From Spirochaetia bacterium (GTDB taxonomy: Bacteria > Spirochaetota > Spirochaetia > Treponematales > Breznakiellaceae), in assembly GCA_026002595.1 (NCBI GenBank), contig BOBW01000082.1, forward strand, positions 1 to 7,183: a stretch of DNA of 7,183 nt, written 5' to 3'. Under the pieces are notes generated by a model. That model searched no databases and was not told where the DNA came from. It was given only the letters and a program-made list of their open reading frames with translations. Made by a program: the position numbers and the translations under genes. Below, one piece after another: positions 6,154 to 7,183 of this stretch; within the stretch, counting starts at the first letter, position 1; the number at the start of each line of letters is the position of its first letter.

Positions 6154-7183
6154 TTACTTGGCCTTGAGGCTGTAAAGCCCCTTGATCCCGTAACCGTCGA
6201 TACAGAGGGTCGGCGGAATGCCCGTACCGTCATTCATCTTGGGGAAACCGGTCCATACAAGTTCGTTCACCGTATGGAACACGCCGGGACGATACATGAG
6301 GCCTGCCGCAGGCAGTTCCTGCAAATAAAGGATGTTGAGCCGTGTCCAAAGGGTCTTGAGCTTGGCAGCATCGGTCTCGCGGGCAATATCGGAAACAATC
6401 TGGTCGGCTTCTTTGTTCACCCAGCGGCCGAAGTTCCCAACAGCATTGGTGGTGCCTTCCGGGGGAAGGTCCGCACTGCTCATGGCTTGATACGCACGGA
6501 GCCAGGGATTGGCAATACCGACACCGCCATACCCGTGCATGACCATATCAAAGGTACCATTGTTACGATCCTGTTCATACACCGTGGTAATGGGGAAGTA
6601 GGTCTTAATATCCATACCGATATTCTTACCGGCCTGGGCCACTACTTCCAGGGTCGCATTCCAGTCAGACCAGCCCTGGGGGCATTCGGCCTGGAAGGAG
6701 AGCCTTACACCGCCCTTGGCGCGGATACCATCGGCGCCTTTTACCCAGCCGGCCTGATCAAGCAGGGTATTGGCTGCGGCAGTGGCTTCGGTAACATTGC
6801 CGCTCCACTGATAGGGCTTAATGGCATTGGCATCAATAAGAGCCTGCTCACCGGGGGTCGGCAGCATCAGGGACGCCACATACGGCGCGGTATACCCCGA
6901 CATGGCGTTCACACCGATGGTGTTATAGTCCAGGGCCATGGCAATCGCCTTACGCACCGCCGGGTCATCAAGGCCGGGCTTCTTGGTGTTGTAGACCAGC
7001 ATGGGGATCTGTCCGGGGAAGTAATAGGGCGCCTGAGGTATATAGGTCGTAATCGTCGAGGGCATGGTCCACACAGAAGAAATGAACTGCTGGGAAATAT
7101 CAGCTTCGCCATTACGGAAGGCGGCATCCCCGGTCGCGTTATCCACATAGATAGCATGGGCTATGTACCTGGGAGCAGGAAGC
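6154..7183 (-). CDS. ABC importer extracellular solute-binding protein, family 5 (C-terminal part)
   Basis: The reading frame is open to the right edge (first visible residues LPAPRYIAHAIYVDNATGD), so the 342 residues seen are roughly the last 60% of a protein usually 500-600 residues long. The signal peptide and start are outside the window. Family-5 (SBP_bac_5) features are clear: Y-N-T-K-K-P-G-L-D-D-P-A-V-R-K-A-I-A-M-A-L-D-Y near 6930-6990, the A-x-x-L-L-D-Q-A-G-W hinge, and the C-terminal lobe. The protein captures the solute outside the membrane and delivers it to the two permeases. The GWSDWN motif (6658-6675) and MYRPGVFHTVNELVWTGFP (6241-6297) resemble the sugar-binding members from Thermotoga as I recall them, more than peptide binders such as OppA or DppA. 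The family call is firm; the substrate (oligosaccharide or peptide) is not. A strong hairpin follows the stop. An internal GTG at 7146 could be mistaken for a start but is not one. Confidence 0.93.
   Translation of the reverse strand, partial: LPAPRYIAHAIYVDNATGDAAFRNGEADISQQFISSVWTMPSTITTYIPQAPYYFPGQIPMLVYNTKKPGLDDPAVRKAIAMALDYNTIGVNAMSGYTAPYVASLMLPTPGEQALIDANAIKPYQWSGNVTEATAAANTLLDQAGWVKGADGIRAKGGVRLSFQAECPQGWSDWNATLEVVAQAGKNIGMDIKTYFPITTVYEQDRNNGTFDMVMHGYGGVGIANPWLRAYQAMSSADLPPEGTTNAVGNFGRWVNKEADQIVSDIARETDAAKLKTLWTRLNILYLQELPAAGLMYRPGVFHTVNELVWTGFPKMNDGTGIPPTLCIDGYGIKGLYSLKAK

Noticed and set aside
7144..7157. Internal GTG (7146) and out-of-frame ATG (7157) as start sites for the binding protein
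   Set aside because: The frame stays open to the window edge with family-like sequence before the GTG, and no signal peptide is seen, so the true start is outside.

Overview
All seven protein-coding genes in this window lie on the minus strand, so transcription runs from the right edge (7183) towards the left edge (1). In that order they are: the 3' part of a family-5 extracellular solute-binding protein, two OppB/OppC-type permeases, two OppD/OppF-type ATPases, a complete MATE-family exporter, and the 5' part of a major facilitator superfamily (MFS) transporter that runs off the left edge. There are no RNA genes, insertion sequences, CRISPR arrays or phage genes that I can see. Coding density is very high; the largest gene-free stretch is 96 bases.

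The five genes between 2185 and 7183 form one complete ABC importer, apart from the missing N-terminus of the binding protein. The permease and ATPase genes are packed with gaps of 1 to 3 bases or an ATGA overlap, and good Shine-Dalgarno sequences lie inside the preceding gene. The only real gap in the importer is after the binding protein. It holds a 12-bp GC-rich stem followed by a T-rich run, which probably ends or processes part of the transcript so that binding protein exceeds membrane components. By generic family assignment this would be called a peptide/nickel transporter. Several features of the binding protein and of the short second ATPase remind me more of the carbohydrate-type members known from Thermotoga (beta-glucoside and other oligosaccharide importers). 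The substrate is therefore open, and an oligosaccharide is a serious candidate.

Downstream, 48 bases after the second ATPase (counting to the nearest ATG), come the MATE exporter and the MFS transporter, which overlap each other by ATGA and are probably translated together. The junction between the ABC operon and the MATE gene is unusual. It carries two tandem 16-base units, each a near-perfect palindrome, one of which supplies the stop codon of the second ATPase, followed by a third short palindrome over the MATE start region.

The organism is a bacterium of moderate GC with strong GGAGG-type ribosome binding sites. The gene content (an Opp-like importer of possibly carbohydrate type, and a MATE of the kind common in anaerobes) suggests an anaerobe such as a treponeme-like spirochaete or a clostridial relative. 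That placement is inference only; no taxonomic marker gene is present. I see an ordinary transport locus with a few points worth checking, and no convincing evidence of a new biological system.
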